DNA of 41,726 nucleotides from Noviherbaspirillum galbum (GTDB taxonomy: Bacteria > Pseudomonadota > Gammaproteobacteria > Burkholderiales > Burkholderiaceae_D): positions 1-41,726 of the forward strand of contig NZ_JAAIVB010000063.1 in assembly GCF_010974945.1 (NCBI RefSeq), read 5' to 3'. The position numbers and the translations under genes are program-made. How positions within the stretch are numbered: position 1 is the stretch's first letter; every line of letters starts with the position of its first letter. Shown piece by piece: positions 30,911-39,095 of the stretch. The notes below the pieces were generated by a model. That model had not been told where the DNA came from. It made no database searches and worked only from the letters and a program-made list of their open reading frames with translations.

Positions 30911-33900
30911 ATGAGCGGACTGACCAGCCTGTTGCAACACCGGCCAGCGAATGGCCATCACCGTTCGCTCCAGACTCCGCTTCTGGGACACGGCCATTGC
31001 GTGGAGCCGTCCATGGACGCGCGGGGACACTCCGTCATCGGACGGCGCGTGCGGATCACGCACCGGAACGGCGGCAACCTCCAGGTAGCGAGGCGCGCCG
31101 ACGGAAAGCGCGCCGCAGCACACGGCACGCGGCCTCCCTTCACCTTCGCCCACCTTGCGAAACGAGACCGCGCGGTCTTCAAGCTGCCGATCTGCTATGC
31201 CCAATGGTCTTGCGGCGAGTCGCGCCCCGAATACGCCTATCGCACCGGCGTCAGGCGAGGCGACCGGGTCGAGGTGTCCGGCGCCCCCGATCCGCAACCG
31301 CCCGCCCTGCATCCGCCCGATCTCATCACGCCCTTTGCCTTGCCGCCCATTCCCGGCCTGCTCGACACCGCCTGCGAGAAGCTGGGCACCGGCATGGCCG
31401 GCCTGCAGGCGCTGCGCGATGGCATCGACGCCCTCCTCGCGGCCCAGCCCGCCGCCCCGGGCCGGGCGCCTCACCTGCGCTTCATGCGCATCCTGTCCGT
31501 GGCGCTTGCCGGCGACGCGGCCACCGCACCTGCGATCAATGCCTTCGTCGACATGGCGACGCGGCTTTCGCGCATGGAGCATGCCGGCGCGCTCTACGCG
31601 TTCCTGCAGCACCTGCTTGGCCCGCTGGACCTGGTCGAGTGCGAGCTGATGCGCACCTACCTCTTGCTCCACGTGCATCATGGCATGGCAAGGAACGCCT
31701 TCATGGCAGCTTTTCCAGAGCACGGGGAGGCGGAATTCTCCAGCGCGTGCGCCATGCTTTCGAGGGAGACGGTCGCGACCCCCGAGCTGGAAAGAAGCTG
31801 CGCCGGCAACCCCGCATGGCGCATGCTGCTGCAGCATCGGCTGACGTTCTGCGCCTGGCGGGCATGGAACGATCATTTGCAAGGCAGCCAGGGCGAGCGC
31901 GCAGGAAGCTTGTGCGGCTACGCGAAGGACCCGGCCCTGACGGCTTACCAGCGCGGCGCCATCAATGCCGTGCGCAATGGCTTCCTTTCGGATGCGCGCG
32001 GCACCCCCCTGCATGCCGCCGACCTGCGGCAGTCCAAGGTCAGGACCTGGATAACGCGCGCCAGCCTGCCGCGGCTGCGGCGCGCCGTGCTCGGCTTCTT
32101 CCGCAAAAGCCCCTTCTACCATGTGGATGCCGGTGCGGACATCATCGGCAAGACCGCTTATCACGGTCGCGCCGCCGAGGGCCACGTCATTGCGCCGTGC
32201 GCCTTGAAGATGCACCAGGAGCTGTTCCGCTTCGGCACGGACGCCCATGGCGCCACGCCGGTGGAACGCAGGCGCTGGCACGGCCACGACGTGCTCGAAC
32301 TGATCTGCGAGCAGGTCATGCTGGAGCACTGGAACCAGCCCAGCCTGTTCGCCCTGCGCTGCGCCCCGCTGCCGGAACAGGTCGCCGATGACCTTGCCGG
32401 CAAGGCGGCGCGGATCGCGCAGGAGCGCTTTCCCGCGGCATGCGCGCGAAATACGCGGCGCGTGGCGCTGAATTGGTTCATGAACACGCCGCTGCGCCGC
32501 GAAACGCTCGTCTGTCCGTCATCGGATCCGGCACGCGGCCGCAACATCCTCGGGCGGATCGAAACCGAATTCAATCGCCAGCTCGACGAGGATGCCGGCA
32601 CCCGGCAGGAAGCGCCGCAACGCGAAGCCGGTGCGGACAGGGAACCGGTTGCCAGGCTGCGCGACCTGCTCGACAGGGTGCCGTCGAACGGCAAGGACGG
32701 CATCCTGCGCGCGGCAGCGCTCGAGCATGCCTGGACCACCCGCATCATGGAACATTGCACGCTGCGCCTGCCCTGGCTGGACTGGGCGCTGCCGATGCCG
32801 CTCGCCTACTTTCGCGCCCGCGTGGACTGGCATCGCAGGCGCCTGCAGAAGGCCTGCGGCAAGGCATACGGCGATGGCACGGCGAAGAAGCAGGCGGACC
32901 GGCTGGCCGATCCCCGGCATGAGCTCGCGATCCTCGAAAGGGCCTACGTCCGGGTCCAGCAAGCGATGGACCATGCCGGCCCGCGGGCGCGCGGCCGCGC
33001 CATGCGCGAGGTCGTTCGCGCCTGCGAGCGGCGCATGCAGGCGCGCATGGACTTTCTCGAGGCGTCCTGCCGATTGAAGACCTTGCTGGCGCAGGCGGAG
33101 GAAAAACCGTTCGACCGCGCGGCGATGGACGAGGCGTTGCAGGCGATGCGCTCGGGCACGGAACGCCTTGCGCGCCTGTCTTGCGGCATGCTGCCCGACA
33201 TGCCGACGTTTCCGCCACGGGAGAACGACCGGGTATCCGGCGCTTTTCTCGGCGCGCTGCGCCAGGCGCTCGATGGCATGGACGGCATGATGCATGATGC
33301 GTCCGCCGCACGGCTCGGCGCGCGCTTCGCGGCGCGCAGCCCGCGTCTGGTCCGACTGAGGCGAAGCATGGCGTTCATCCAGGAATGCCTCGACGGCATC
33401 GATGGCAGGAAGATGCGCGTGATGCTGGGCAGCATCGAGCGCGGATGGCGAACGCGGCTGAGGCGTTCGCGCACCCGCAACCTGGCGGCCGGTTTCCTGC
33501 ATCGCCAGCGTCGCCGGCATCCCGGCGCCATCCTCGAGGCGATCAGCGAGCATGGCACGCGGCTGGGCGACGCGATCGCCTTCGAAAGCGGCAACGCCGT
33601 GCGCGTCGCCGGCAATACCTCCATGGCCAGCCTGGCGCTGAGCGCCGGCAGCGTCGACTTCGCGCTGGGCCTGAACATCGGGCGCACCAAGACGGTATCC
33701 GTCGCCATGCAGACGACCGATGCGCGCCAGGCGCTGAAGATCAGCGCGAACGCCCTGTCGAGCGTGGGGCTCACCTTCGGCGCGGGCATCGGCAACATCG
33801 GCGGAATCAGCGCCTTCGGCGCGGGCGTGGAAGCCGGCGCCGGCAAGCTGAGCGAACGGACCGTCGCGCTCAGCCTGGAGCGCGACGGCAGCCTCGAAGT

Positions 33901-34897
33901 CGATGGCAGGCGGATCGATGCCGGCGCGCGCGGCGATCCCATGCTGTCGGGCGGGCATGGCCTCGGACGCCACATCCGCGAACTCACGCGTGCTTCTGCG
34001 CCGGGCGGGCCGGGCATGGCGCTGCGCCAGCTGGCGATGCAGCCCCAGCTCAGCCTGTCCGTCGGCGAGACCGAGGTGCGCCTCCGGAACAAGGGCGCGG
34101 GATTGTCCGGCGTTCTCGTCAAGACCGCCGGACTGGGCCTGAGCGTGGCGCACGTCAAGCAGCGGGTGGCTTATCGCGAGTTCCTCGGGTCGAGCCGCGA
34201 GCAGGTGGTGCAGGTGCAGGGATCGCTTTCGGTGCGCGGCATGCCATCGCTCGAGAATGCCGATGCGGGCAGCTTCCTCGGTTCCCTCGTCGGCTATTCG
34301 CCCTTCGAGCTGCAAAGCGATGTCAGGCTGCTGTCCGCGCACGTGAGCACGCGCGGCGTGTACAAGCCGTCCAACTCCGCTTTCGTCGTGGGCGTGACGA
34401 GCATTGCGATGCTGCGGAAGCTGTTGAGCGACGACGTGCGGCTGGCCATCGCGGCCAACCTGGTCCGGACCCGGCCGCAGGTATTCATCGGCACGGACGG
34501 CGACCTGGGAAGGGCGCGGGAGCGCGCGCTCGCGGCGATCGAAGACTACGTTGCCGAACGCTGCGAAGTGCTGGCCGCGGACGCCAAGGGCAACATGGAA
34601 GCCGTGATCGCCTTCGAGCTGACCCCGGACGGCGCCGAGACCTGGAACCGGCTTGCCGGACGCAAGGAAGCCGGCCTGCTGACCGGGGCCGAACGCGAGG
34701 CGCATGCACGCATGTTCGGCGTCCCGGAACAGGGCGATCTCGCGCGCATGCAGGACATGCTGGTCGCCTGGAGCCGCAATCCCACCCTGGCGGCTTGCCT
34801 GTTGGCCAAGAAGCAAGGCGTCGATGCGGAAAGGCTGGGATTGGGCGTGGTCAAGAGCCGGGCGCGCAACGAATCCGGAAACGTGATCGTCTGCTGA
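30911..34897 (+). CDS. Large protein of unknown function (1328 aa), effector-like
   Basis: The largest gene here and not assigned to a family. No signal peptide or membrane helix is seen. Residues 1-140 are basic and His-rich. About 140-880 look mostly helical, with many Arg, Cys and Trp residues (MLLQHRLTFCAWRAWND at 305-321). About 888-1166 switch to glycine-rich alternating strands (FALGLNIGRTKTVSVAM, SVGLTFGAGIGNIGG, VEAGAGKLSERTVALSLE), as in beta-barrels or solenoids. About 1170-1328 are mixed alpha/beta, ending VIVC. The size, the polar N-terminus and the helical-then-beta layout recall type III effectors or toxins; the AWR tripeptide (315-317) is the hallmark name of the Ralstonia RipA/AWR family, but one tripeptide proves nothing. 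Codon use is GC-rich like its neighbours. No ribosome site precedes ATG 30911, so the start is uncertain (Met35 is an alternative). Confidence 0.72.
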   Translation: MSGLTSLLQHRPANGHHRSLQTPLLGHGHCVEPSMDARGHSVIGRRVRITHRNGGNLQVARRADGKRAAAHGTRPPFTFAHLAKRDRAVFKLPICYAQWSCGESRPEYAYRTGVRRGDRVEVSGAPDPQPPALHPPDLITPFALPPIPGLLDTACEKLGTGMAGLQALRDGIDALLAAQPAAPGRAPHLRFMRILSVALAGDAATAPAINAFVDMATRLSRMEHAGALYAFLQHLLGPLDLVECELMRTYLLLHVHHGMARNAFMAAFPEHGEAEFSSACAMLSRETVATPELERSCAGNPAWRMLLQHRLTFCAWRAWNDHLQGSQGERAGSLCGYAKDPALTAYQRGAINAVRNGFLSDARGTPLHAADLRQSKVRTWITRASLPRLRRAVLGFFRKSPFYHVDAGADIIGKTAYHGRAAEGHVIAPCALKMHQELFRFGTDAHGATPVERRRWHGHDVLELICEQVMLEHWNQPSLFALRCAPLPEQVADDLAGKAARIAQERFPAACARNTRRVALNWFMNTPLRRETLVCPSSDPARGRNILGRIETEFNRQLDEDAGTRQEAPQREAGADREPVARLRDLLDRVPSNGKDGILRAAALEHAWTTRIMEHCTLRLPWLDWALPMPLAYFRARVDWHRRRLQKACGKAYGDGTAKKQADRLADPRHELAILERAYVRVQQAMDHAGPRARGRAMREVVRACERRMQARMDFLEASCRLKTLLAQAEEKPFDRAAMDEALQAMRSGTERLARLSCGMLPDMPTFPPRENDRVSGAFLGALRQALDGMDGMMHDASAARLGARFAARSPRLVRLRRSMAFIQECLDGIDGRKMRVMLGSIERGWRTRLRRSRTRNLAAGFLHRQRRRHPGAILEAISEHGTRLGDAIAFESGNAVRVAGNTSMASLALSAGSVDFALGLNIGRTKTVSVAMQTTDARQALKISANALSSVGLTFGAGIGNIGGISAFGAGVEAGAGKLSERTVALSLERDGSLEVDGRRIDAGARGDPMLSGGHGLGRHIRELTRASAPGGPGMALRQLAMQPQLSLSVGETEVRLRNKGAGLSGVLVKTAGLGLSVAHVKQRVAYREFLGSSREQVVQVQGSLSVRGMPSLENADAGSFLGSLVGYSPFELQSDVRLLSAHVSTRGVYKPSNSAFVVGVTSIAMLRKLLSDDVRLAIAANLVRTRPQVFIGTDGDLGRARERALAAIEDYVAERCEVLAADAKGNMEAVIAFELTPDGAETWNRLAGRKEAGLLTGAEREAHARMFGVPEQGDLARMQDMLVAWSRNPTLAACLLAKKQGVDAERLGLGVVKSRARNESGNVIVC

Positions 34898-34920
34898 ACC
34901 GGCGTCAGGCGCATCGGCGC

Positions 34921-34960
34921 GAAGTCAGGTATGAAGTCAGGTGGCAAGGTCCACTACAAT
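34921..34960 (+). promoter_or_regulatory. Direct repeat and -10 box before the ABC permease
   Basis: GAAGTCAGGT occurs at 34921-34930 and again at 34933-34942, a 12-base period. TACAAT (34955-34960), a five-of-six match to a -10 box, lies 12 bases further on. The repeat covers the -35 area, where no good TTGACA is found, so an activator binding to the repeats is plausible. The permease ATG is at 35002. Confidence 0.45.
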
Positions 34961-35001
34961 AGCGGCATCCCTCCATCTTTCGCGCAGCCCCTGCAACATC
35001 C

Positions 35002-35775
35002 ATGAGCACCCAAACCCGCATCACCGGCAACAAGAAAAAACTGGCGATGATCCTCGCCGTCGTCTTCATCCTGTTCATCTGGCAGATCGCCGCATGGGTG
35101 CTTCCTTCCTTCCTCATGCCCGGCGTGCCGACAGTCGCCGCGCGGCTGTGGCAGGAATTGCAGACGCCGGCCTTCCGCACCGCCCTGACGGACAGCCTCG
35201 CCCGGCTGGGCGGCGGCTATGGTTCGGCCCTGCTGTTCGGCATCGGATTCGGGCTGGTCGGCGCGGTGCTGGCATTCTTCCGCGAGGTGCTGAAGTACGC
35301 CATCATCATCCTGCAGTCGATTCCGTCGATCGCCTGGGTGCCGCTGTTCCTCATCATGATGGGATTCGGCAACATGCCCATCATCGTCGTCGTTGCCATC
35401 TCGGCCTTCTTTCCCGCCGCGCTGTCGGTCATGAATGCCACCGAAAGCGTGCAGAAGGTGCATGTCTCCGCGGCCCGGGTCATGGGCGCCTCGCAATGGG
35501 ACCTGCTCAAGCGCGTGTACCTCCCGGCGGTCATGCCCGAGCTGATCACCGGCGCCCAGCTCGCGTTCGGCAACGCCTGGCGCGCGCTCATCTCCTGCGA
35601 GATGCTGGTCGGCTTCGGCAAGGGACTCGGCCGTTCCTTGTCCTATGCCGGGGAAACCGCCGACATGGTGGGCGTCATGACGAACATCCTTGCGATCGCC
35701 ATCCTCGCGCCGCTGATCGACCAGCTGCTGCTGGAAAACCTCAAGCACCGCGTGCTGCGCTACCAGTACGTCTAA
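35002..35775 (+). CDS. ABC transporter permease (SsuC/NrtB-like)
   Basis: A 257-aa inner-membrane subunit with six predicted helices. The motif before the last helices, NATESVQKVHVSAARVMGASQW (about 146-168), is the EAA loop that docks on the ATPase. LPSFLMPGVPTVAARL near the N-terminus is typical of nitrate/sulfonate/taurine permeases. It is the natural partner for the ATPase and binding protein at 28896-30658, but it is separated from them by 4.3 kb, a terminator and the 1328-aa gene. The binding-protein-like gene follows after 14 bases, suggesting a second operon. Confidence 0.92.
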   Translation: MSTQTRITGNKKKLAMILAVVFILFIWQIAAWVLPSFLMPGVPTVAARLWQELQTPAFRTALTDSLARLGGGYGSALLFGIGFGLVGAVLAFFREVLKYAIIILQSIPSIAWVPLFLIMMGFGNMPIIVVVAISAFFPAALSVMNATESVQKVHVSAARVMGASQWDLLKRVYLPAVMPELITGAQLAFGNAWRALISCEMLVGFGKGLGRSLSYAGETADMVGVMTNILAIAILAPLIDQLLLENLKHRVLRYQYV

Positions 35776-35789
35776 GGAGTCGCCCTGCC

Positions 35790-36596
35790 ATGTCGTCACG
35801 CCGTTTCCGGATCACCGCCCTGGTACTGACCGGCTTGCTGGCGGCTGCCGCCTCGGCGTGCGGCGCGGCGGAAGCGCTAGAGCAGGCGCGCCAGCGGGGC
35901 CGGCTGCTGGTTGCCATCGACGCAGCCGTTCCCGAGTACAAGGCGGGCACGAAGTTCCGCACGCCGGAAGCCATCGACCAGGCGCTGGCGGGAGAACTGG
36001 CGAAAGGCATGGGGCTGCCGTTGACCACCCTCGAATCCGGCCATGGCCGGCGCAAGGTGCTGCCCAGGCCGGATCTCGTGCTCACCACGCTTTCCGCGAC
36101 GGGCGGGGTGCCGGCCGGCCACGTCGCCATTCCAACGGGATATGCCGCCGCGCCGATGGCCATCATGCGCAGCGATACCACGATACGTTCGTGGGAAGCA
36201 CTCAAGGGGCGCAAGGTATGCGTGACGGAAGGCGGGAATCATGCCGGCACGCTGGCGGCCCGCTACGGCGCGGTCGAGATGCCGCAGCGCGCCCCGGCAG
36301 ATTCGCTGATTGCCCTGCGCACCGGCGCCTGCGATGCCGCCGTGCATGACGATGCGCTGCTCGAAGAGCTACTCAAGATGCCCGAATGGAAAAAGTTTTC
36401 CGCGCGCCTGCGCGGCGGGCCGTCCGGCATGCTGGCCTTCGTCGTTCCGGCCGGCGAAACCCGGACCATCGCCGCCCTGAAGAAGGCCGTGAATGACTGG
36501 TCCGCCAGGCGCGTGCAGCAGAGCCTGCTCAACAAGGCGGCGCGCAGCATCGCCTTCGAGGTCTATCTCGACCAGGACGTGCCGGACTGCCATTGA
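35790..36596 (+). CDS. Periplasmic solute-binding-like protein
   Basis: A 268-aa exported protein with a signal peptide (about 1-26) and a family 3-type binding fold: LEQARQRGRLLVAIDAAVPEY at the mature start, IRSWEALKGRKVCVTEGGNH (interlobe strand), and LIALRTGACDAAVHDDALLEE. The ligand-arginine usually found after the first strands is not obvious. AAGGAG lies 10 bases before the ATG at 35790. Next to a permease of another ABC class (SsuC-like), such a protein is unexpected and may bind the same solute or act as a sensor. It converges on the gene at 36639. Confidence 0.85.
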   Translation: MSSRRFRITALVLTGLLAAAASACGAAEALEQARQRGRLLVAIDAAVPEYKAGTKFRTPEAIDQALAGELAKGMGLPLTTLESGHGRRKVLPRPDLVLTTLSATGGVPAGHVAIPTGYAAAPMAIMRSDTTIRSWEALKGRKVCVTEGGNHAGTLAARYGAVEMPQRAPADSLIALRTGACDAAVHDDALLEELLKMPEWKKFSARLRGGPSGMLAFVVPAGETRTIAALKKAVNDWSARRVQQSLLNKAARSIAFEVYLDQDVPDCH

Positions 36597-36638
36597 CCTG
36601 GTCGTTTCCGGCAACGGCGACAGCGCCGGCGCCGGCTC

Positions 36639-37196
36639 TCAGTAACGGCCTTGCCGGCGGCGTCCGCGGCGCACCAGGAAATAGATCACGAGCGCGGCGA
36701 GGCCGAGCAGCAGCGCCGTGCCAAAGCGGCCCTGCTGCTGTTCCTGCTGCGCAACCTGGTTCTGAGCTCCCGGCTGGGTCCAGTCTCCGCTGGCGCTGCC
36801 CGCGTCCTGATCGCCATTGCCGCCTTCGCTCTGGACCGGCGGCTGTTGTGCCGGATCGCGATGCTGGCTGCCAAGCAGGGATCCCAGCCCGAGGCCGACC
36901 AGGGCGCCGCCAAGCATGCCGCCCCATGGGCTGCCGGCCTGGCGCGGCAGCGGACGCACCGGCGCAGGATTGGGCGCAACTGGTGCCGTCTGGCGCGCCA
37001 TGTCCTGGCTGCGCTGCGCGGGAGCGGCCGGCGCGGGCTGGCTGCGCGGCGGTTGTGCGCTGCGCTGCCGCATCGCGGCGGGAGGCGCCTGTCGTCCGAC
37101 GGAGCGGCCGCCGCCAACCCGGGCGCCGAAGGATGGGGGCGCCGCCAGGCTGAGCGCCATCATGAATATCGTTGCTTTTGCGATTCTTCCTGCCAT
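36639..37196 (-). CDS. Tim44-leader-like membrane protein lacking the Tim44 domain
   Basis: A 185-aa envelope protein. A signal segment (about 4-24) is followed by GGGRSVGRQ, a long Gln/Pro/Ala-rich linker (37-88), and a Gly-rich hydrophobic stretch (WGGMLGGALVGLGLGSLLG, 91-109). A Gln-rich spacer leads to one C-terminal helix (about 158-175) ending RRGRRRQGRY. Order and wording match the first 130 residues of the Tim44-domain protein at 9459 (GGGSSIGKQ ... WKSMLGGALLGLGLGALF ... FRMLRRK), but the Tim44 domain is absent. It could be a shortened paralog. The start has weak ribosome-site support. Function unknown. Confidence 0.8.
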   Translation of the reverse strand: MAGRIAKATIFMMALSLAAPPSFGARVGGGRSVGRQAPPAAMRQRSAQPPRSQPAPAAPAQRSQDMARQTAPVAPNPAPVRPLPRQAGSPWGGMLGGALVGLGLGSLLGSQHRDPAQQPPVQSEGGNGDQDAGSASGDWTQPGAQNQVAQQEQQQGRFGTALLLGLAALVIYFLVRRGRRRQGRY

Positions 37197-37301
37197 GACA
37201 TCACCATGCTGATTGGGCTTCCCCGCGGGAATGCGGAAAGCGGCATGCAGCTTGGAGTCCGGTCCTGGAGAGAGGTTGCAGCTGGCTGACAGCCCCGGAC
37301 A

Positions 37302-38339
37302 TCAGCCCGCGCGATCGCGGAAGCCGCGCAGCACGCTTGCCACGTTGTCGCCGATCTCCTTTACCGCGTACCCTCCTTCCATGATGAACAGCGTCGGCAA
37401 GCCCAGCGCGGCGATGGCATCTCCCATGCGCAGGTATTCCGGCGCATCGAGCCTGAACTTCGAGATCGGGTCGCCGACGTAGGTATCCACGCCGAGCGAC
37501 ACGACCAGGGCATCGGGCGCATGGGCGCGGATGCGGGACGCGGCGAGGTCGAAGGCCGCGAACCAGGCGTCGTTGCCGCTGCCGGCGGGCAAGGGATAGT
37601 TTTGGTTGAAGCCGGCGCCGGCGCCTTCGCCGGTTTCATCGGCGTGGCCGAGGAAAAAGGGATATTCCGTCTTCGGGTCGCCATGGATGGACTGGAACAG
37701 GACGTCCGGCCGGCCGTAGAAGATGGATTGCGTGCCGTTGCCGTGGTGGTAGTCCACGTCGAGGATGGCGACGCGGTGCGCGCCGCCGTCGATGAAGGCT
37801 TGCGCCGCGACTGCCGCATTGTTGATGAAACAGTAGCCGCCGAGGAAATCGGCGCCCGCATGGTGGCCCGGCGGACGCGACAGGGCGAACGCGGCGCGCG
37901 CGCCCCCGGCGATGCGGCGCTGCGCGCTCAAGGCGATGTCGGCGCCGAGTTTCGCCGCCTGCCACGAACCGGCAGTGAAGGGCGTGCCGCTATCGAAGGA
38001 GTACATCCCGAGGCGGGCGATGAAGCTGTCGGGCTCGACGTCATGCCGGAAACCGCGGATGGGCCAGACGGCGGGGATGGCATCCCTGGTATTGCCCAGC
38101 GCCGCCCATTCATCCCAGGCGCCCTCCAGGAAGCGCAGGTAGCGCGGCGCGTGCACGCGCTCGATGGCGTCCAGCGGGAAGCTGCCGGGGGCCACGATGT
38201 TGCCGAGTTCCTGCCGCACGAGGGCGGCGTGGATGTAATCGGCGCGCTCGGGTTTTTCGAAGCAGGGCACGAGCTCGCCCCGGAAGAATTCAAATTCGCC
38301 GCGGTGCGCCCGGTGTTCGGGACTGTAGAAGATATCCAT
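37302..38339 (-). CDS. Acetylpolyamine amidohydrolase / HDAC-family deacetylase
   Basis: A 345-aa zinc enzyme of the arginase-deacetylase fold. The tandem histidines are H159/H160 (SRPPGHHAG). Zinc ligands are D196 and H198 (LDVDYHHGNG) and D285 (LGVDTYVGDP); the catalytic-pocket Tyr lies in MEGGYAV. These positions agree closely with the bacterial acetylpolyamine amidohydrolase family (about 341 aa), which removes acetyl groups from acetyl-putrescine or acetyl-spermidine. The exact substrate is not certain; other bacterial HDAC-like enzymes act on different amides. The start is set at MDIFYSPEH; the open frame before it is unsupported. It diverges from the helix-hairpin-helix gene. Confidence 0.93.
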   Translation of the reverse strand: MDIFYSPEHRAHRGEFEFFRGELVPCFEKPERADYIHAALVRQELGNIVAPGSFPLDAIERVHAPRYLRFLEGAWDEWAALGNTRDAIPAVWPIRGFRHDVEPDSFIARLGMYSFDSGTPFTAGSWQAAKLGADIALSAQRRIAGGARAAFALSRPPGHHAGADFLGGYCFINNAAVAAQAFIDGGAHRVAILDVDYHHGNGTQSIFYGRPDVLFQSIHGDPKTEYPFFLGHADETGEGAGAGFNQNYPLPAGSGNDAWFAAFDLAASRIRAHAPDALVVSLGVDTYVGDPISKFRLDAPEYLRMGDAIAALGLPTLFIMEGGYAVKEIGDNVASVLRGFRDRAG

Positions 38340-38490
38340 GTCGCAAAAGGAAAAGTGGGGATGGCAGGATGCTAGACCAGTTTCGGTCAAACGGTGCGGC
38401 GCACCCGCGCCGGGGACGTTGAACTTTCCCAATAATGCGGTTCTCCAAGTTTTGTTGTACCTTTTTTAATCCAACGACGAGGAGAGTGCC

Positions 38491-38973
38491 ATGTTCAGAA
38501 AACTGTTCCTGGGGGTGATGGCCCTGCTGTTCAGCATGGGAATCGCATTCGCGGAAGTGGAAGTCAACAAGGCTGACCAGGCCGCGCTCGACAGCATCAA
38601 GGGCATCGGACCGGTGATGTCGAAGCGCATCATCGACGAACGCAGCAAGAATGGCGCGTTCAAGGACTGGGATGACTTCGAGAAGCGGGTGAAAGGGGTC
38701 GGCGACAAGAACTCGGCGAAGTTCTCGGAAAGCGGCCTGACGGTGAACGGCATGGCGAAGTCGGGTGCGGCCGCCAAGTCCGCCTCGACGTCCAAGGCGT
38801 CGAAGTCCAGCGACCAGTCCAGCGGAGCGAGCGCGTCCGCCAATGCCAAGTCCGACTCGGACAAGAAGGACAGCGGCAAGTCCGATTCCCGTTCCGGCAG
38901 CAAGAGCGACCGCAAGAACTCGTCCTCGTCTTCTTCCTCATCGACGTCGAGCAGCCCGGCTGCCGCAAAATAA
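38491..38973 (+). CDS. Exported helix-hairpin-helix protein (ComEA-like) with Ser-rich tail
   Basis: A 160-aa protein. A signal peptide (1-21, ending AFA) is followed by a ComEA-type helix-hairpin-helix domain (about 23-85; VEVNKADQAALDSIKGIGPV, then KDWDDFEKRVKGVGDK), which binds double-stranded DNA without sequence choice. In ComEA this serves DNA uptake during transformation. The tail from about 90 on is Ser/Lys/Ala-rich and disordered, with a run of serines near the end, and could keep the domain away from the membrane or be a surface spacer. GAGGAG precedes the ATG. It is alone; no other competence gene is nearby. Confidence 0.9.
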   Translation: MFRKLFLGVMALLFSMGIAFAEVEVNKADQAALDSIKGIGPVMSKRIIDERSKNGAFKDWDDFEKRVKGVGDKNSAKFSESGLTVNGMAKSGAAAKSASTSKASKSSDQSSGASASANAKSDSDKKDSGKSDSRSGSKSDRKNSSSSSSSSTSSSPAAAK

Positions 38974-38975
38974 GT

Positions 38976-38997
38976 CGTTGCCGCATCGTTGCCGCAT
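38976..38997 (+). repeat. Perfect tandem 11-mer after the HhH gene
   Basis: CGTTGCCGCAT is repeated twice without a gap, starting two bases after the stop codon. No other copy was seen nearby. Meaning unknown; it may be replication slippage. Confidence 0.7.
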
Positions 38998-39034
38998 GGC
39001 GGCGATGGCACGCAAAGGTACGTGATGCACGGAT

Positions 39035-39062
39035 GGCGCGCTCCCCAGGGACACGCGCCTTT
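39035..39062 (+). terminator. Weak hairpin before the convergent gene
   Basis: GGCGCG (39035-39040) pairs with CGCGCC (39054-39059), loop of 13 bases, followed by TTT. A possible terminator for the HhH gene; weak. Confidence 0.3.
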
Positions 39063-39095
39063 CCGTGCTGCCACCGCCGGCCTGTCGGATGATCC

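Noticed and set aside
32519-34816. 765-codon open frame on the minus strand
   Set aside because: Antisense to the 1328-aa gene. Its composition (His, Arg, Gln, Ala) is that of a complementary-frame shadow, while the sense frame shows ordered helix and strand patterns.
33385-34962. 525-codon plus-strand frame overlapping the 1328-aa gene
   Set aside because: Extremely Arg-rich and without secondary-structure pattern; a frame-shifted reading of the same gene rather than an overlapping gene.
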